A DNA stretch of 64,000 nt from Agrostemma githago (GCA_958450325.1 OY288261.1:12947277-13011276); one strand, 5' to 3'; counted from the stretch's first letter, positions 38,080-49,885 are shown. The notes: generated by a model from the letters alone, not told the origin. Numbers and translations are program-made.

Positions 38080-39359
38080 TTTCTTTTATTTGTTTTTCCT
38101 TTCCTGTGTTTTGTTTTGTTTTGCTTTTGTATAGTGTGTCTAGGACTAAAACTTTTCGAAAACCCGATTACAAACTTATTACAAGAGTTTACATTCCATT
38201 ATAAATAACCCATCGTAGATTTTGGACCTTAGTCTAGTAGAATGACTCTTAGGCAATGAATTTGTTGATCCTTTAGCTTTGAGTCCACCTTTTCTACTAG
38301 AGGTTTACTTCGGGGTTTGCATTTGACCACCTTGACCACCCATGGAGGAGTTAGGCCTTGGTTCCCGCATCCCGTTTTCTAGGTGACCTTGCTCGAATGA
38401 CCATTGCACCTTTAGTCCAAATATTTTCCATCTTTTGTGGGTTATCCGGAATGGCGCGCGTTCTCGATTGCCTATTTTTCCTCCACCTATACATCATCAC
38501 AATAAGTTTACAAAAATAACCTCCAAAGCTTGGTTACAAACCACATCAAAGAGCCAAAAAAGGGCAAACCAAAGCAAGAGAAAAAGGGCACAAAAATATG
38601 AAAAACAAGAAAACAATGGAGAAGAAAAGGAGCTTCAAATGAAAATCAAATTATCAAAAGTGTCTCCTTCAAAAAAAAAAACAAAAAAAAAAGTTCTTTG
38701 ATCGATTCATCATCGTGAAGTGCCAACTAGAGGACCGAGTCCCGAAGTCGGAAGATAGCGGTGATGAGTTGATCCATCCCAATAATTGTAAACACTCCAC
38801 CTTTTTATTTGGGCTAATTTAGAAATTCGAGTTTTGGAACGACCCTCTTGGCTTAGCCAAAGAGAGCGGGACTGCACTTACCTACAGTGTCGAACGAATC
38901 CATGGTTCACTTTTTCCACTCCGTTATACGCCCCGTAGTACCCCTTTAGAAGATTAGGAGGACCTGGCTAAGTTATCAACATCTATATTGCTTAATTGTC
39001 ATAGTATTAGGCTTTGGTCCTTGTTTACGTGGGTGATTTATCTTGGAAGTCTATTGTCGTTTTAGATAAGTAATCGGTGTCTTTCCCCGCCGTCTCGATG
39101 AGGGATTCGGTGTTTTATTTTTGCTTTGGATGCGTCTATTCTTTCGTGTTATGTGTTTTTGTGTGTTTAGTCGCATCCACCATTTTGAGCAAGCCCCAAC
39201 TTGCCTTGCATGGGAGTACTTTACCTCATGAGTATTTCGATGTGAGTTGAAGGGACAGAGCGGGCCCGTTAATTGCCCCGTATCGGCTTAGCATAGTCTA
39301 GCTAGTAGTAGTAGTTTGTAATTTCTTTTTGGGTCTTTGCTCGAGGACGAGCAACGGTT

Positions 39360-39373
39360 TAGTGTGGGGGAAT
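39360..39373 (+). other. Terminal polypurine tract of the Athila-type element
   Basis: TAGTGTGGGGGAAT lies directly before the 3' LTR at 39374. The 38089-39359 stretch before it is non-coding Athila 3' DNA with no supported gene. Confidence 0.85.
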
Positions 39374-41008
39374 TGTTGTGTGCTAAATTTAGACCATTTT
39401 TCCCTCCATTTAGACCCGTTTTCCCCTCGTTTTGCGAGTTTTGAGTGCGATTATCGCCATATTTTGTGTACTTCTCGCATTAGCGTCCCTCTTGTGCGTT
39501 TTACATGTTTTTGGTAGTTTTTCTATCAATTTTAATAGGTTTTGCTACAAAAATCACGATTGAGCTTCCACGAGCACAAGAGAAGGGAAAATCGTCCAAA
39601 GAGCAAAGCACACAACTTAAAGTTTAAAGCCATCCGATCGAACAAACGAAGAATGGGACAAGACTCGAGGCCAGAAAAAATGACCGGGCGAAATTTCACC
39701 CGACGGTAAAAATTGCCTCCCGAAGAATTTCCGAGAACTCCCCACCGGGCGAAACTGACCGGGCGAAATTTCGCCCACCGGGTGAAATTTCGCCCGATGG
39801 TGAAGACGTGCCGAAAACGTGAAAAAAGAAGAAAATCTCACCGGGCGAAAATTTCACCCGATGGGAATTACTGATGAGTCCGCAGGGCGAAGTTTCACCC
39901 CATGGAGATGCAAAGGGAGATTGTCTCACTAATGGAGCATAAAGATGGATTTGGACTTTAGGTTAAGGATCCATTAAGAGATTACTATATATATGTTACC
40001 CTAATTCATTGCCTAAACTCACCTCTCCATTGTGTTAAGGAGGGAAGACATTACACCCTTCCACCATCCTATTACACCATCAATTAGTAGTAGTAGTAGT
40101 AGTAGTAAAAATCCTACAAAATTCCTAGTAGTTTATAAAGTAATTAGTAGTAGATCTACTCAATTCTCGTCAACAATTGTTTAGATCTCAAGTTTGTAGA
40201 AGATTATCCAAGTTTTGTTTGAAGATTTGTTGGGTTTTATTGGAGGATTAGTGACAAGTTCTCCATTTTATTCATCAAAGATTCAATCTTTATCTATGAT
40301 ATCTTCTTATTTCTTATAGATCTACATAGTTGGTACAATTCTCTTCCACTCTCTAATCTCTATTTAATTTTTGTGATATTTTCTCATCATCATCTTGTTT
40401 AAATCTAATTAATATGCATGTTGTGATGATTTCCATAATGATGTGTGAGTAGATTTCTTGTTGGGGAGTTTAGGGATGAGGGCTTGGTTTATTTGAATAT
40501 AGGGATGTTGGTGGGTTGCTTGCATGTTGGTTTATCTTATTTATGGTGTCATGTCATTGTTGTTTTAGTCCGGCCAACTAGACCGACCTTGACTAATTTC
40601 TATCAATATGGGGAAACTCGGGGTAGAAATTACCATGACTAGGAACTTACCCTCATTCACCGCGAAAGCGGGTTTTTAGGTGAGTTTATCGATATTGTGA
40701 CAAAAACTCGATCCCGACCTTCTTAGACCCCAAGTACCGAATCCCGACTTCTCCCTAACGCCTTTCCCTAAATTGATCACCTCTAAACCATCATCGTACT
40801 AATCCTTCTAGTATAGACTCGACCTCTACAAAACCCCCCTTCTTAGACATCGAACACGACACTTTAAACTTCACAACACATACCGTTCCCTGTGGACCGA
40901 TCTCGACTTACCACGATTACTTGTTTGTTTTTGTGTTATTCCAAGTCTTACAAATATCGTTTGATCCCCCGTCCTTCGTTAACGACCGATCCGATTGGGA
41001 GGCGATCA
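39374..41008 (+). repeat. 3' LTR of the Athila-type element
   Basis: 1635 bp. It matches the 5' LTR closely; the length difference is partly extra AGT triplets near 40087-40105. It is followed by GTTGA. Confidence 0.92.
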
Positions 41009-42031
41009 GTTGACCGAGGTCATTAAAAATATTTTATCGGGACTTAAAGAATATTAAAAGACTCCCGGTTTTGAAAATCATTGATTTATTAGGTCGCGTA
41101 GAAATATAATGTGATTTATACTCGACCCAAATCTCTGATACTCGCCATATTCTATGCTCGATTATGAGATCGATATCGGATATTTAGAGTGTGCCTAAAA
41201 TAAGATGTTTGAAGAATTATTGGTAATTGAATCACGACAAAATAATCAATTTCATGTCACGGTTTTCAGGGAACCCCGCGACCCGCGCTATGAGGGCGCG
41301 ACTCGCGCAGCCACGCGACTCGCACGAGACACGTGCGACTCGCGTGGCGGACTCTTCTCAATCCCGATTTGCGATGCTCGTCGTACCCGGTGTTTGATTA
41401 TAGAAAATAATACCGAATACTTGGAGTAAATTAAAAAAACTTTATGAGTCGCTTTAAATCGAACTAAAACGATATGAATAATCTCCGCGTTTATAGTGTC
41501 ATATTAATTCTACCGAATTAGGTGACAACTATTTTAGCATCAACGAAAATCGAATTAGTTAATTTAATTGACTAAATTGTTTAAATTCGACCTCCAACTA
41601 TTGAGTTGGTATCGAATCTAATAGATAGACACTTGACTAAAAAAACTCGACTTGCTGCCCTCCGCATCCCGACATCATAATTAATCCTTGCGAATTGTAT
41701 GATGTCGGATCCGCATCAAAAGGTTTCGACTTTAACTAAAAAAAAAAAAAAATTGTTTGAAATAGTTTTTTTTTTAAAAACGATGAGTATGCGGTGGACG
41801 ATGATTGCGACGCGACAAAAATAAAAGAATTGATTTTGTTGATGTTTGACTCGCTTCAATAATCAAGCGTTCGGGGTGTCGGGATAAGCGACCGGCAACA
41901 TCGAGTGAAAACCCTTGTATATTCGGGTTTCCTTATCCCGTCATCCTATGCGCTCGACACAAATCCACGAGTATTTTAGTGTCTTAATATTTATTATACT
42001 AACGATATTAGAACGCGATAATAACGATAAA

Positions 42032-42063
<32 letters not shown>

Positions 42064-42746
42064 CGGGACGATGATGACGACACGCGAGGAAGAGAAGAGA
42101 GAAAGATGGGATTTTCCACCCTCAACCTATATGTTTCTTGTCTCGGATGGAACTCGTTTCGTTGTGGCTTTAGCACGGGAGTTTCGAGGTTTATGGAGAT
42201 TGAGTTATGGTGGTTTATGGTTCCTAGATTGCTAGGGTTTAGGAGGGTAATTAGGATGTAGAATTGATTAGGTTTGTCTTAAGGTTTGCCTTAGGGTTTT
42301 TGAAGTTGTGTCAAGATGTGTGTAGTTATGAAAGTTAGGGTTTTAATTGCATACAAGGGGGTGTATGTATAGGCAATTGCTCCCCCTTGTTGTCTAGGGT
42401 TTTGTGTCTTGATGGACTTGATCGGGTGGCCCACCTGAAAGAGGACCGCGGGTTTGCTCTCGGAAACGGCTTTGACCTGTTTTTGACCCGGTCGCTAAAA
42501 GACGGTTTTATTTCCGGTGTCGGTTTTGACCCAAATTAGTCTTATTTGATTGGAAACGACCCACTGGGCCTGAATTTGAGGTCGGTTTTGTGATATTTGT
42601 TCTCTGTAAAAAGCCCAAGCTAGAAACTAATGGTTTTGAGCCCATATTCGAGCGCGTAGAAACACGTTTGCGTCCGATCATCATCGGGTGTTTTTTGGAA
42701 ACTGCTATAGACACCTGGCGGTCAAAATGTGGGTGTCTACAAAAAC

Positions 42747-43242
42747 CAACAAACTTTTTAAGCCTAACGGGTCATAGGCATCCTGAAGACAAACTTTTTT
42801 TATTTAAGCCTAACGGGTCATAGGTATCCTGAAGGCAAACTTTTTGTTTTGAGCCTAACGGGTCATAGGCATCCCGAAGGCAAGCTAAGTATAACGAATC
42901 ATGAGCATTCGGAAAGCAAAACAAACATTTTCACGCCTAACGAGTCATAAGCATTCGGGGGGCAGTCCAAATTCAAGCGGATTCCTACACATCCGAGAAC
43001 TGAAGCCCACAAACATAACGAAACCACGGCGAGGTAGTAAGCACGGACCCGAGCACCGATGAGCAACCGCAGGCAAGGACGTCAGGTATGATCTCTAAGC
43101 CTTAGCTGGCGAGCCTCAACACGTAGTCCAATGGACTTAAAATGACCCGACCGGACAGGAACCAGGTCGTAATCCTCGATTGACCTGGGCGGCTATACTT
43201 TGACTTTCGCCTTGTCCAAGCCTCGGTCAAAATGGGGGCTTC
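42747..43242 (+). mobile_element. 3' internal end of the outer Ogre/Tat-like element
   Basis: It holds three clear copies of the GCCTAACGGGTCATAGGCA unit (42762, 42808, 42853; period about 45) and two decayed ones up to 42960. Then comes a stretch resembling array internal DNA (TCCAATGGACTT, TTTCGCCTTGTCCAAGCCTC) in the opposite orientation, and a purine tract AAAATGGGGGCTTC at 43229-43242. Coding sequence is not seen. Confidence 0.75.
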
Positions 43243-45377
43243 TGTAGACACCCAGATTTGGACCTGGTGGTTGCTTGAGCGCCCAACAAACACCCAATGA
43301 TGATCGGACTGCAACGCGACGCGAGATTATGATGTTTTAGATAGTTTTTCTATAGACCGGATCAAATAATTACTCGGAAAAATTAAAATTAATCTAACAT
43401 CAAGGCAGCCTTAGTCGTGTCATTACGGTCGCGTCGACACTAATTAGAGTCAATTCTGACACCAGAGCTCCGAATTGGTCCCGAAATATGCAAAATCGAA
43501 CCCGAATCGGCGCGTCAGGCCGAGCGAACCTCAGGATGCACACCCGAAGCTCATTGACACGCTAGGGTTAAGGGGAAGACTTAATTCCTAAGCTAATGAA
43601 TTATACGCATCTTCTCCATTTTGGAAAGTTTCAAAATCGGATCTTCAAAATCCCAGGCGCCTCGCTCCATGCTCCTTACTTCTCGTACGCACGACCCCAG
43701 GCACTTGAGTTCTGGTGCGCCTGGACTCAGGCGTCTCATAGGGCGATTTGAACTACGCGAGCAACTATAAATACCCCTCCCCCCCCCCCCACCTCATTCA
43801 TTCGAGACAAATCATCCTTCTCTTCTCCCTCTTACTCTTTACGAGTTTCTTCTAGCTTGGGCTCGCACTCCGACACCCAAGCAAACGATCCACTCGACCG
43901 TAGTCCCGATAAGCGAATTGACGCTACTCCTCACCTTCGAGCACTCCACTCGATCCTGAGGTGCCTGTGTTCGACTAGCTACCCCGAGTTTAGCAACGGA
44001 ACTCTGCCAGATTAGCCGCAGAATCAGCAAGTGGTAACGAAACTCTGCCGAAATCACTACAAGACAAGCTAAGAGGATCCGCCCTAAAGTCGAACCGTCA
44101 CTAGGTTTTCATCTAAACAAAACTTTACATTTCTGTACTTTTATTTTGCACTATGATAATGTCGAACGTGGACACTAGATCCATAACATGTACTAAAACA
44201 CGTAACATCCCCAACTTCAACCCTAAGCACTAAACAACCTAAATAGACCCGAGTAGTTCCGAGATCCGCTCTCAGCTATCTATGCATCGTGTCCCGTTTA
44301 GCGTACATTCCGAGGTTGCAACTCCTCACCATGTGATTTACTTACATTTCGCATTTACCGCTTTCGTATGATTTATTGCTTTTATGACCTTATAATCGCA
44401 TGCTAAATCACCTAACACGGAATTCAAAACGTAAACAAGCTAAAACTGAACGAAATGATGGTCGGGTTCCGTATTAGTCCCGGTGCTCACCATACAAGGT
44501 TCGACGCATCCCTATTAATACCGAGCCGACGCATCTTAAGCAGAATACCAGGTATGGTTTACCACGAGAACGACTAATATCCATATTATCACGTTAAAAC
44601 TGACTTGCTAATACGTATAATACTTAATACCCTCTACTCTTCTCTATGCGTCTTTTCATGGCCTGCTTGTCACGTGAAATCGCATGCAATGAATGTAAAC
44701 ACACCTACTTCGACGACAAAGCTTACTTGTCCTTAAATAACCGACCTAGCAAAGACATAGGGTTAAAACAATGGATGTTACAGTACTTCCGCTACAACAA
44801 AGGAACAAAGTTATCAGCCCACCGATTGATTAGTAGAGGCCGCTACGTGCAGGCGGGATTGGGTGTCGATGTCTAGCGGACGTTGGCTTCCCAATACGTA
44901 CCCTCACCCCTTACTCAGAATCGATGGCTTCCGGATGTCCGAAACCATTGGCAATGAGAGTCATTCCAGGCATATGGAGTGCTTAAGGATACAAGTCTTT
45001 ATCTTTAGGTCCCGTGCCACTCAACTTTGAGCCGGCTAAGGATCAAAGTTGACTTGAACGGTTTCCGATGCCCCATAATTGACTCGGTGCCGACTCCACA
45101 AATCGGCAACAAATTCGGTTCACTAAAAAGGTCGTCTTACCAAACATATCGGCCTTTAAACATTTACAACCACGACTCGATCGATTCCAACGGAAACACG
45201 GGTGCCTGCACCTGTCTAATACAAGTACGAATCGTCATCCGAATCGAGGTCCGAAACTTCGCCCCGTATGCGAGATCGGACCGGCCCCCGACCAGGATAG
45301 GGCCGCGTGGGTGGCCGCCGCGATGAAACCAGGTCGGTCCCGCGCGGGGCACCGGGCGGTACGGACAAACGTCTACA
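43243..45377 (+). repeat. 3' LTR of the outer Ogre/Tat-like element
   Basis: It starts TGTAGACACCC right after the purine tract and ends near GTCTACA (45377). It is related to the array LTR in reverse orientation: the block around 44895-44960 (ACGTACCCTCACCCCTTACTC) matches the complement of LTR A near 480-510. A TATAAATA box at 43766-43773 is followed by a C run. The right border is less sure than the left, as the partner duplication is outside the window. Confidence 0.75.
43766..43773 (+). promoter_or_regulatory. TATA box in the outer element LTR
   Basis: TATAAATA with C-rich DNA downstream, about 520 bp into the LTR, a standard place for a retrotransposon start. Confidence 0.6.
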
Positions 45378-46593
45378 CCTGCAAATCTCTTAAACCTTGG
45401 TATCAACGTTTCCTAATGGTTGCTTGAACCATGTCATTCTTCAGCATTTGACACAGAAAAAGTAAAAATGACGTTGCGAATCACTACACTGTCAAATTTT
45501 GTTGCAAACGTTGGAGAAAAATAAAATGGATGAAAAGTAAATGAATGGCAAAGAAATCATTGAGGTATGTCATCTATACAAAGCAGGGGCGGACCTAGGG
45601 GGTCTGGGGGACCGAGAGAATCAGTTTTTGAATTCTACCTTAAATTAATGAGTAATAGAAAGAAGTGCTTTAAAATATGTGAGTAGAAGAGTCCAAAAAT
45701 TAAAGATTAATGTATAATTAAATACAACTAGTATATTATGAGTACAATAATACGGGGTATATGTTGTAAACTACGGAATATTTGAGATATGAACCGATGC
45801 AATAGTTTATGTACATAATCAAATATATGACTTGTAAAAATGTGACTTGTAAAAATGTAACTTTAACAGTTTGTGTCACTTAAAAACTAAGCATTTGAAA
45901 AATATGTCTTGACGCAAACCAAAATACAAAGGCCCGAGCATAGCCGGGAGTAGTAAATATAAAAATTACATTACAATGTTGCATATAATAAGACATGTCA
46001 TTAAGCCCTAGCCAGTTCACATCTCGAGTTAGTTAAGACTCCTGAGAGGACACATTGACAATTAATAAGCTCTTTATCTTCCACAAACTGAAACGTTTTT
46101 TTAAGCTGGCCACCTTGTCCTCGTCAATCTTGAACCTGCCATTACAAGACTCGAGAATTCTTTTTTGGTCTAGCCTACCAGAAAAGCGAAAAACAGAACT
46201 TACCATCATCCTCTTTTCCACGCTTGCTAGTAAGTCATAACACCGATTGAATACAACCGAAAAGTGATGAGAAAACCAAATTTGAGCTCTAATGCAGTAA
46301 CTTACTAGAACGTGGAGAAGAGAGAGGACAAACGAGATACATGTTATATACTCCGTATACAGAAATTTAGAGCAAGGAGAACAAAGGCCAACATGTTATA
46401 TCCAGAGTACATGATGAGCTAGAAATATTTGAAACATTACCAAGTTATGGTTCAAGTACAACCCAAGGTACTTACATTCCTACCTACAATTAGATATACA
46501 AGAAAAGGCACGGCTGACTTGAGGCAGAATGGTGCATTAGCAAGTTAGTAATGTGATTTGCCGAAAAGATTACTCTCTAACGGAGTCCACAGC
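45378..46593. other. Non-coding stretch with a possible hAT end
   Basis: AT-rich DNA. At 45584-45602 the word CAGGGGCGGACCTAGGGGG resembles a hAT-type terminus, but I see no matching opposite end. The part next to 46594 is the likely 3' untranslated region of the host gene. No other gene supported. Confidence 0.35.
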
Positions 46594-49500
46594 CTAACTA
46601 TATTGCTTATCAGTAGACAAGTGAGAAAACAGAGGATCTCCATTACTCTTAAAAAGTTCAAACAACTTGTCCGAGTACACGAAAGCAAGCTGCTTGCAGA
46701 TTTCAAGCCCTCCTGGATAACACTGCTTTAACTCGTCCACTGACTTCTTTTTCCCAGAATATAGATCTCCGTCTACAAGAAATTCAGTCATAGCAATCCC
46801 CCTGAAAATACACATTTTGACGACAAAGCTTGAATCAATTTTCCTTTATATAAGGAGATGACTAAAATGAGATGTATGATATGAATATAATCACACCATA
46901 AATACCCTTCTTACTCTTTCCGTCTCAGTAATTTGTGGTCCTTTGATTATAATATTTCTCACAAATAATATAAAAGGATAAATAAAAAACTAAATGAAGT
47001 TAAATCATATTTCTAGTCATTTAATGTTGCTCCCGTATGACACGACGTTAGTCAAATGAGGCTAATACTGACAAGACATGGTACAGATTGATGTTTAGGT
47101 TCAACTGAATAGAATTCGGTAATATTTACGGCATACCTGTCAATATCATGCTTTGCAAGTCCATTTTGTCCTGAGCTGAGTAGACCATTCCTAAAAAGAG
47201 CACAAACTGCCCTTGTACAAAACTCGGCATCTTCCCGACAAGCCAGAACCATGTCAGCAACACTCGCTACTACATTTTTTTCCAACTTTCGCTGATTTTT
47301 TGCCATATACTCCAAAACGTTGTGTTTGTTGCTTCTATAAACCTCTTTAAGATCACAACATTCCAATCCAGGTGCTTTTACATTTGTACTGGGTGTACAT
47401 TTTCTAATGGCTGATAATGTTTGCTTGTGAAGAGTGCTAGATTTATTGTCACTTCTGCAATCTGAATCAGCAATTGATGGCCCCTGCTTGTCTACTTCAC
47501 GAATCACGTATTCAAGTTTCTTAATTTTACGTTTTGGATTCAGGCTCCCATCACTAGAACTGTCATCTCCGTGCTTCTGAATTGAACACAAAGATGAAGC
47601 TCTAGCCCTTTTAAGCCTCCTGAATTCGCAAGAAATTTTGTCATCCTCACTGTCAGATATTTGAATATATGGAGATTGACTCTTCTGGTCACAAGCTGCC
47701 CCATTCTCCCGTATAACTTCTTCCTCAAGACGCACTGTCATTTTAACAGTTTCTTCACATTTTGAAAGAGAGTGCTTCATATCATTGACATGACTTCCAA
47801 AAGCCGGTTCTGGAATAGAATACAAAAAAAAATTAAACACGAGGGGACATTCCTTATTTCTAACAAGCAAGAACAAATAGTTTGGCCACATCTAAAACTA
47901 AAGTTTAGCACAACTTCACAAGCAAATGAGTAAATCTTTACCAATAACAAGTTTCCAACAATCAGGAATTATTATTTGTGCAGAGGAAAAAAATATTCCA
48001 CCCATAGCCATATCCAGTGGAGCCAAAGACCTGTTAGCCTTCGTTTAAAAGTCATGATGCAATAAAGCCAGATGTCTCACAAAACTATTACGTTTTCATT
48101 TTTTTGTGAAATACAGTCATTAAGTTAATTTTAGACGCAATTTCCATTTTGGGATTGTCTAGTAATGGCTTCCTTGTACTGTTAAAACAGGAGCAAGGTT
48201 GTGTATATCTCACAGTATGTAGGAGCCATGAGGCAGTGGAATAATGTTGTTGTCATGTGTCAATTTAGTAAACTCATGGCAAAACATACTCCTAGTGGAA
48301 CATTATATCAGGAAGCTTCGAGGGGAAGTATTAACTGTGAGACTGATGCAGAAGGCCAAAAGTGTCAGACAAGATGTAAACGAAGTCCTTAGCTGGTAAT
48401 GCTGGGGCCTTAGGTTTGACACTCGCTGGCATCAATTTTTTCCCCCTATGGCTCCCTTGACAAAAGGCATAAGAATCGCTCCTGTTTGCGTCCACACAAT
48501 CCCATTAAGTGACAAACCTTTTTCTGTGTATCTTAAAGTGAGGAAACTAATGAGTACAGTAATGAGTTTAGATCCATTGATCCATCAAACAATACTCATT
48601 TTCTCCAAATTTCAAACTAGCATTCCAAAATCACCAACCATCAGCTGGGACTACAAACATATTTGAAGCAGCGTCACATCTTATAATCAAGGCATGAGGT
48701 CTACCCGCATAGAAACTTCTAATTACTCACACAGTTGGAGAAGTGTGAAGCATGTGATGACCAGAACAGCAAACTATGTTCATAAATATATCACCCTTGA
48801 CGGCAGCAGACAGAAAATTTTTAAAAAGAAAAAAAAAAGGATTACATTAAATTCAAAGTACCTGCATCGAAATTCCTACTGCAACATGCTTCAACTTCTT
48901 CCTTGAGATTGAGAGTGAGACCTTCTTCTTGCAGTCCATCAACTGCATTGACAATCAAAGATAAAATCATTTGAACCCGAGAAGTCCCAAACAGGATACC
49001 CTGCTTCGCCTCGGAATATAAATAAGTAGCGACATGAGCCTCAAGGTTGGATACCCTCTCCTCCATCATCTTACACCTTTGCAGTGCCTCCCTTTTCTCC
49101 TTCATAAGCCCCTCAATCTTCCCGTCCTTGTTACTCCCAATCTCTAGTATGTCAGCCCTGCAGACCTCAATTTTGTGCAATACTTCATTCACAACCCTCC
49201 AACTCTCCCCTTTTTCACCCTCCAATTCCTCATTCCTCCTCCTCAACTCCACAATCTCCTCATCTCTCTCTCCAATAACCGTTTTGATTTTCTCCATTCC
49301 CTTCCCCAGTTCATGGAAACTCACTCTCAAATCCCCTAACTCCCCTTCCAAAACCCTAGCCCTTTCCCTGGATTCCCTCAGTTCCACCTCCTTCTCCACC
49401 AATTCATCTTTCAATCCACTCAACTCCACCTCCGCCTCCATGCCCCTCTTTGATTCCTCTATTTTCTCCTTCAACTCCCTGCAATACTCGAAGGCGCGAT

Positions 49501-49747
49501 CATACCTCCTAACCGCCTTCGCCTCGGCTTCCTCACGAACCCCTAATTTTGTAGCTAGATCATTCAATTTCTCATCTTGAACCACCAATTCCCTCTCCAA
49601 ACGTCGCCGTTCGACATCCCAAAACACCTGCTCGGTCTTCAATTTCCCCAATTCATCCTCCAGAATCTCGTTTTTATCGCGTAAACTTGATATCAGTTGG
49701 CGTAGGGTTTCTAGGTCGCGAGAGGTGGTACATGAATTGTTGCTCAT
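46594..49747 (-). CDS. Predicted coiled-coil protein gene, 3 exons, 588 residues, function unknown
   Basis: Coding exons on the minus strand are 48862-49747, 47137-47809 and 46594-46801 (886, 673 and 208 nt; sum 1767, exactly 589 codons with the TAG stop). Donors are CAG/GTAC and CAG/GTAT; acceptors are TTCCAG and TTTCAG. The phases agree at both junctions: G plus AA gives Glu, AG plus G gives Arg. The start is the ATG at 49747 (MSNNSCTTSRD); the frame stays open further upstream only without another ATG. Residues about 10-220 are rich in E, K, L and R with heptad spacing, a long coiled coil. Residues about 345-352 read YIQISDSEDD-like, a hydrophobic then acidic patch similar to a SUMO-interacting motif. 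PKRKIKK near 387-393 could be a nuclear localisation signal. The C-terminal 130 residues look helical (VADMVLACREDAEFCTRAVCALF, then KKKSVDELKQCYPGGLEICKQLAF). I do not recognise the family; a nuclear scaffold role is only inference. Confidence 0.82.
46802..47136 (-). other. Intron 2 of the coiled-coil gene
   Basis: 335 bp, GT at 47136-47135 and AG at 46803-46802 on the minus strand. AT-rich. Confidence 0.8.
47810..48861 (-). other. Intron 1 of the coiled-coil gene
   Basis: 1052 bp, GT at 48861-48860 and AG at 47811-47810 on the minus strand. No transposon or RNA gene recognised inside. Confidence 0.8.
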
Positions 49748-49885
49748 TTTTTGAAGCTGAAGATGGCGATTTCCACTTTTCCAGTCACAGCTCACTCACT
49801 GCTCGCTAGTGCCTACTGCCTAGTGCAGGTGCTTTGTGCATGATGTCAGTGTCACGACTAACGAGTGTTTTTTTTTGGGTTTTAC

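Larger units (their letters stand above)
26163..41008 (+). mobile_element. Athila-type Ty3/gypsy retrotransposon, full length, 14.8 kb with nested insertions
   Basis: It is flanked by perfect GTTGA repeats (26158-26162 and 41009-41013). In order: 5' LTR 26163-27787, tRNA-Asp-type primer site 27792-27809, broken gag-pol 27917-33765, palindrome cluster 34066-34317, broken 3' ORF 34654-35666, internal purine tract near 36300, hAT insertion 36475-37332, MULE insertion 37530-38079, terminal purine tract 39360-39373 and 3' LTR 39374-41008. About two dozen substitutions between the LTRs were seen by eye over 1.6 kb, which suggests a fairly recent insertion. It lies antisense to the array that it interrupts. 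Confidence 0.93.
25447..42741 (-). repeat. LTR D, outer right LTR of the array (5' LTR), split by an Athila element
   Basis: The parts are 25447-26162 and 41014-42741, together 2444 bp. The split carries the GTTGA duplication of the Athila-type insertion. It ends at 42741 and is followed by AAAAC, the partner of 163-167. The 18- to 30-bp poly(A) run near 42034-42063 is the longest of the four LTRs. Confidence 0.92.
163..42746 (-). mobile_element. Tandem LTR retrotransposon array: four LTRs, three internal regions, one target duplication
   Basis: Reading in plus coordinates the order is LTR A (168-2616), internal 1, LTR B (7480-9934), internal 2, LTR C (14694-20633), internal 3, LTR D (25447-42741). 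LTRs C and D are split by later insertions. On the minus strand each LTR begins TGTAGACACCC and ends CATGTCCACA, with a purine tract before each start and an 18-nt primer binding site after LTRs B, C and D. The 5 bases before LTR A (163-167) and after LTR D (42742-42746) are both AAAAC. No such repeat is expected at the internal LTR junctions, so the array behaves as one insertion. The direction is minus, as shown by gag, the primer binding site and the purine tract. There is no protease, reverse transcriptase, RNase H or integrase in any unit, so it is non-autonomous. The primer binding site resembles that reported for Ogre/Tat elements; this lineage call is from memory. Confidence 0.92.

Noticed and set aside
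38435..38701. 88-codon lysine-rich ORF in the Athila 3' region
   Set aside because: Low-complexity, no domain, and it lies in non-coding element DNA.
45584..45602. hAT-like terminus as a complete element
   Set aside because: No matching opposite terminus or 8-bp duplication was found, so only a possible end is noted.
46033..46221. Possible fourth exon of the coiled-coil gene
   Set aside because: Exon 3 ends with an in-frame TAG at 46594 and the three exons already give an exact whole number of codons.
49047..49580. 177-codon plus-strand ORF
   Set aside because: It is the antisense shadow of exon 1 of the coiled-coil gene; its serine- and phenylalanine-rich product reflects the reversed coiled-coil codons.
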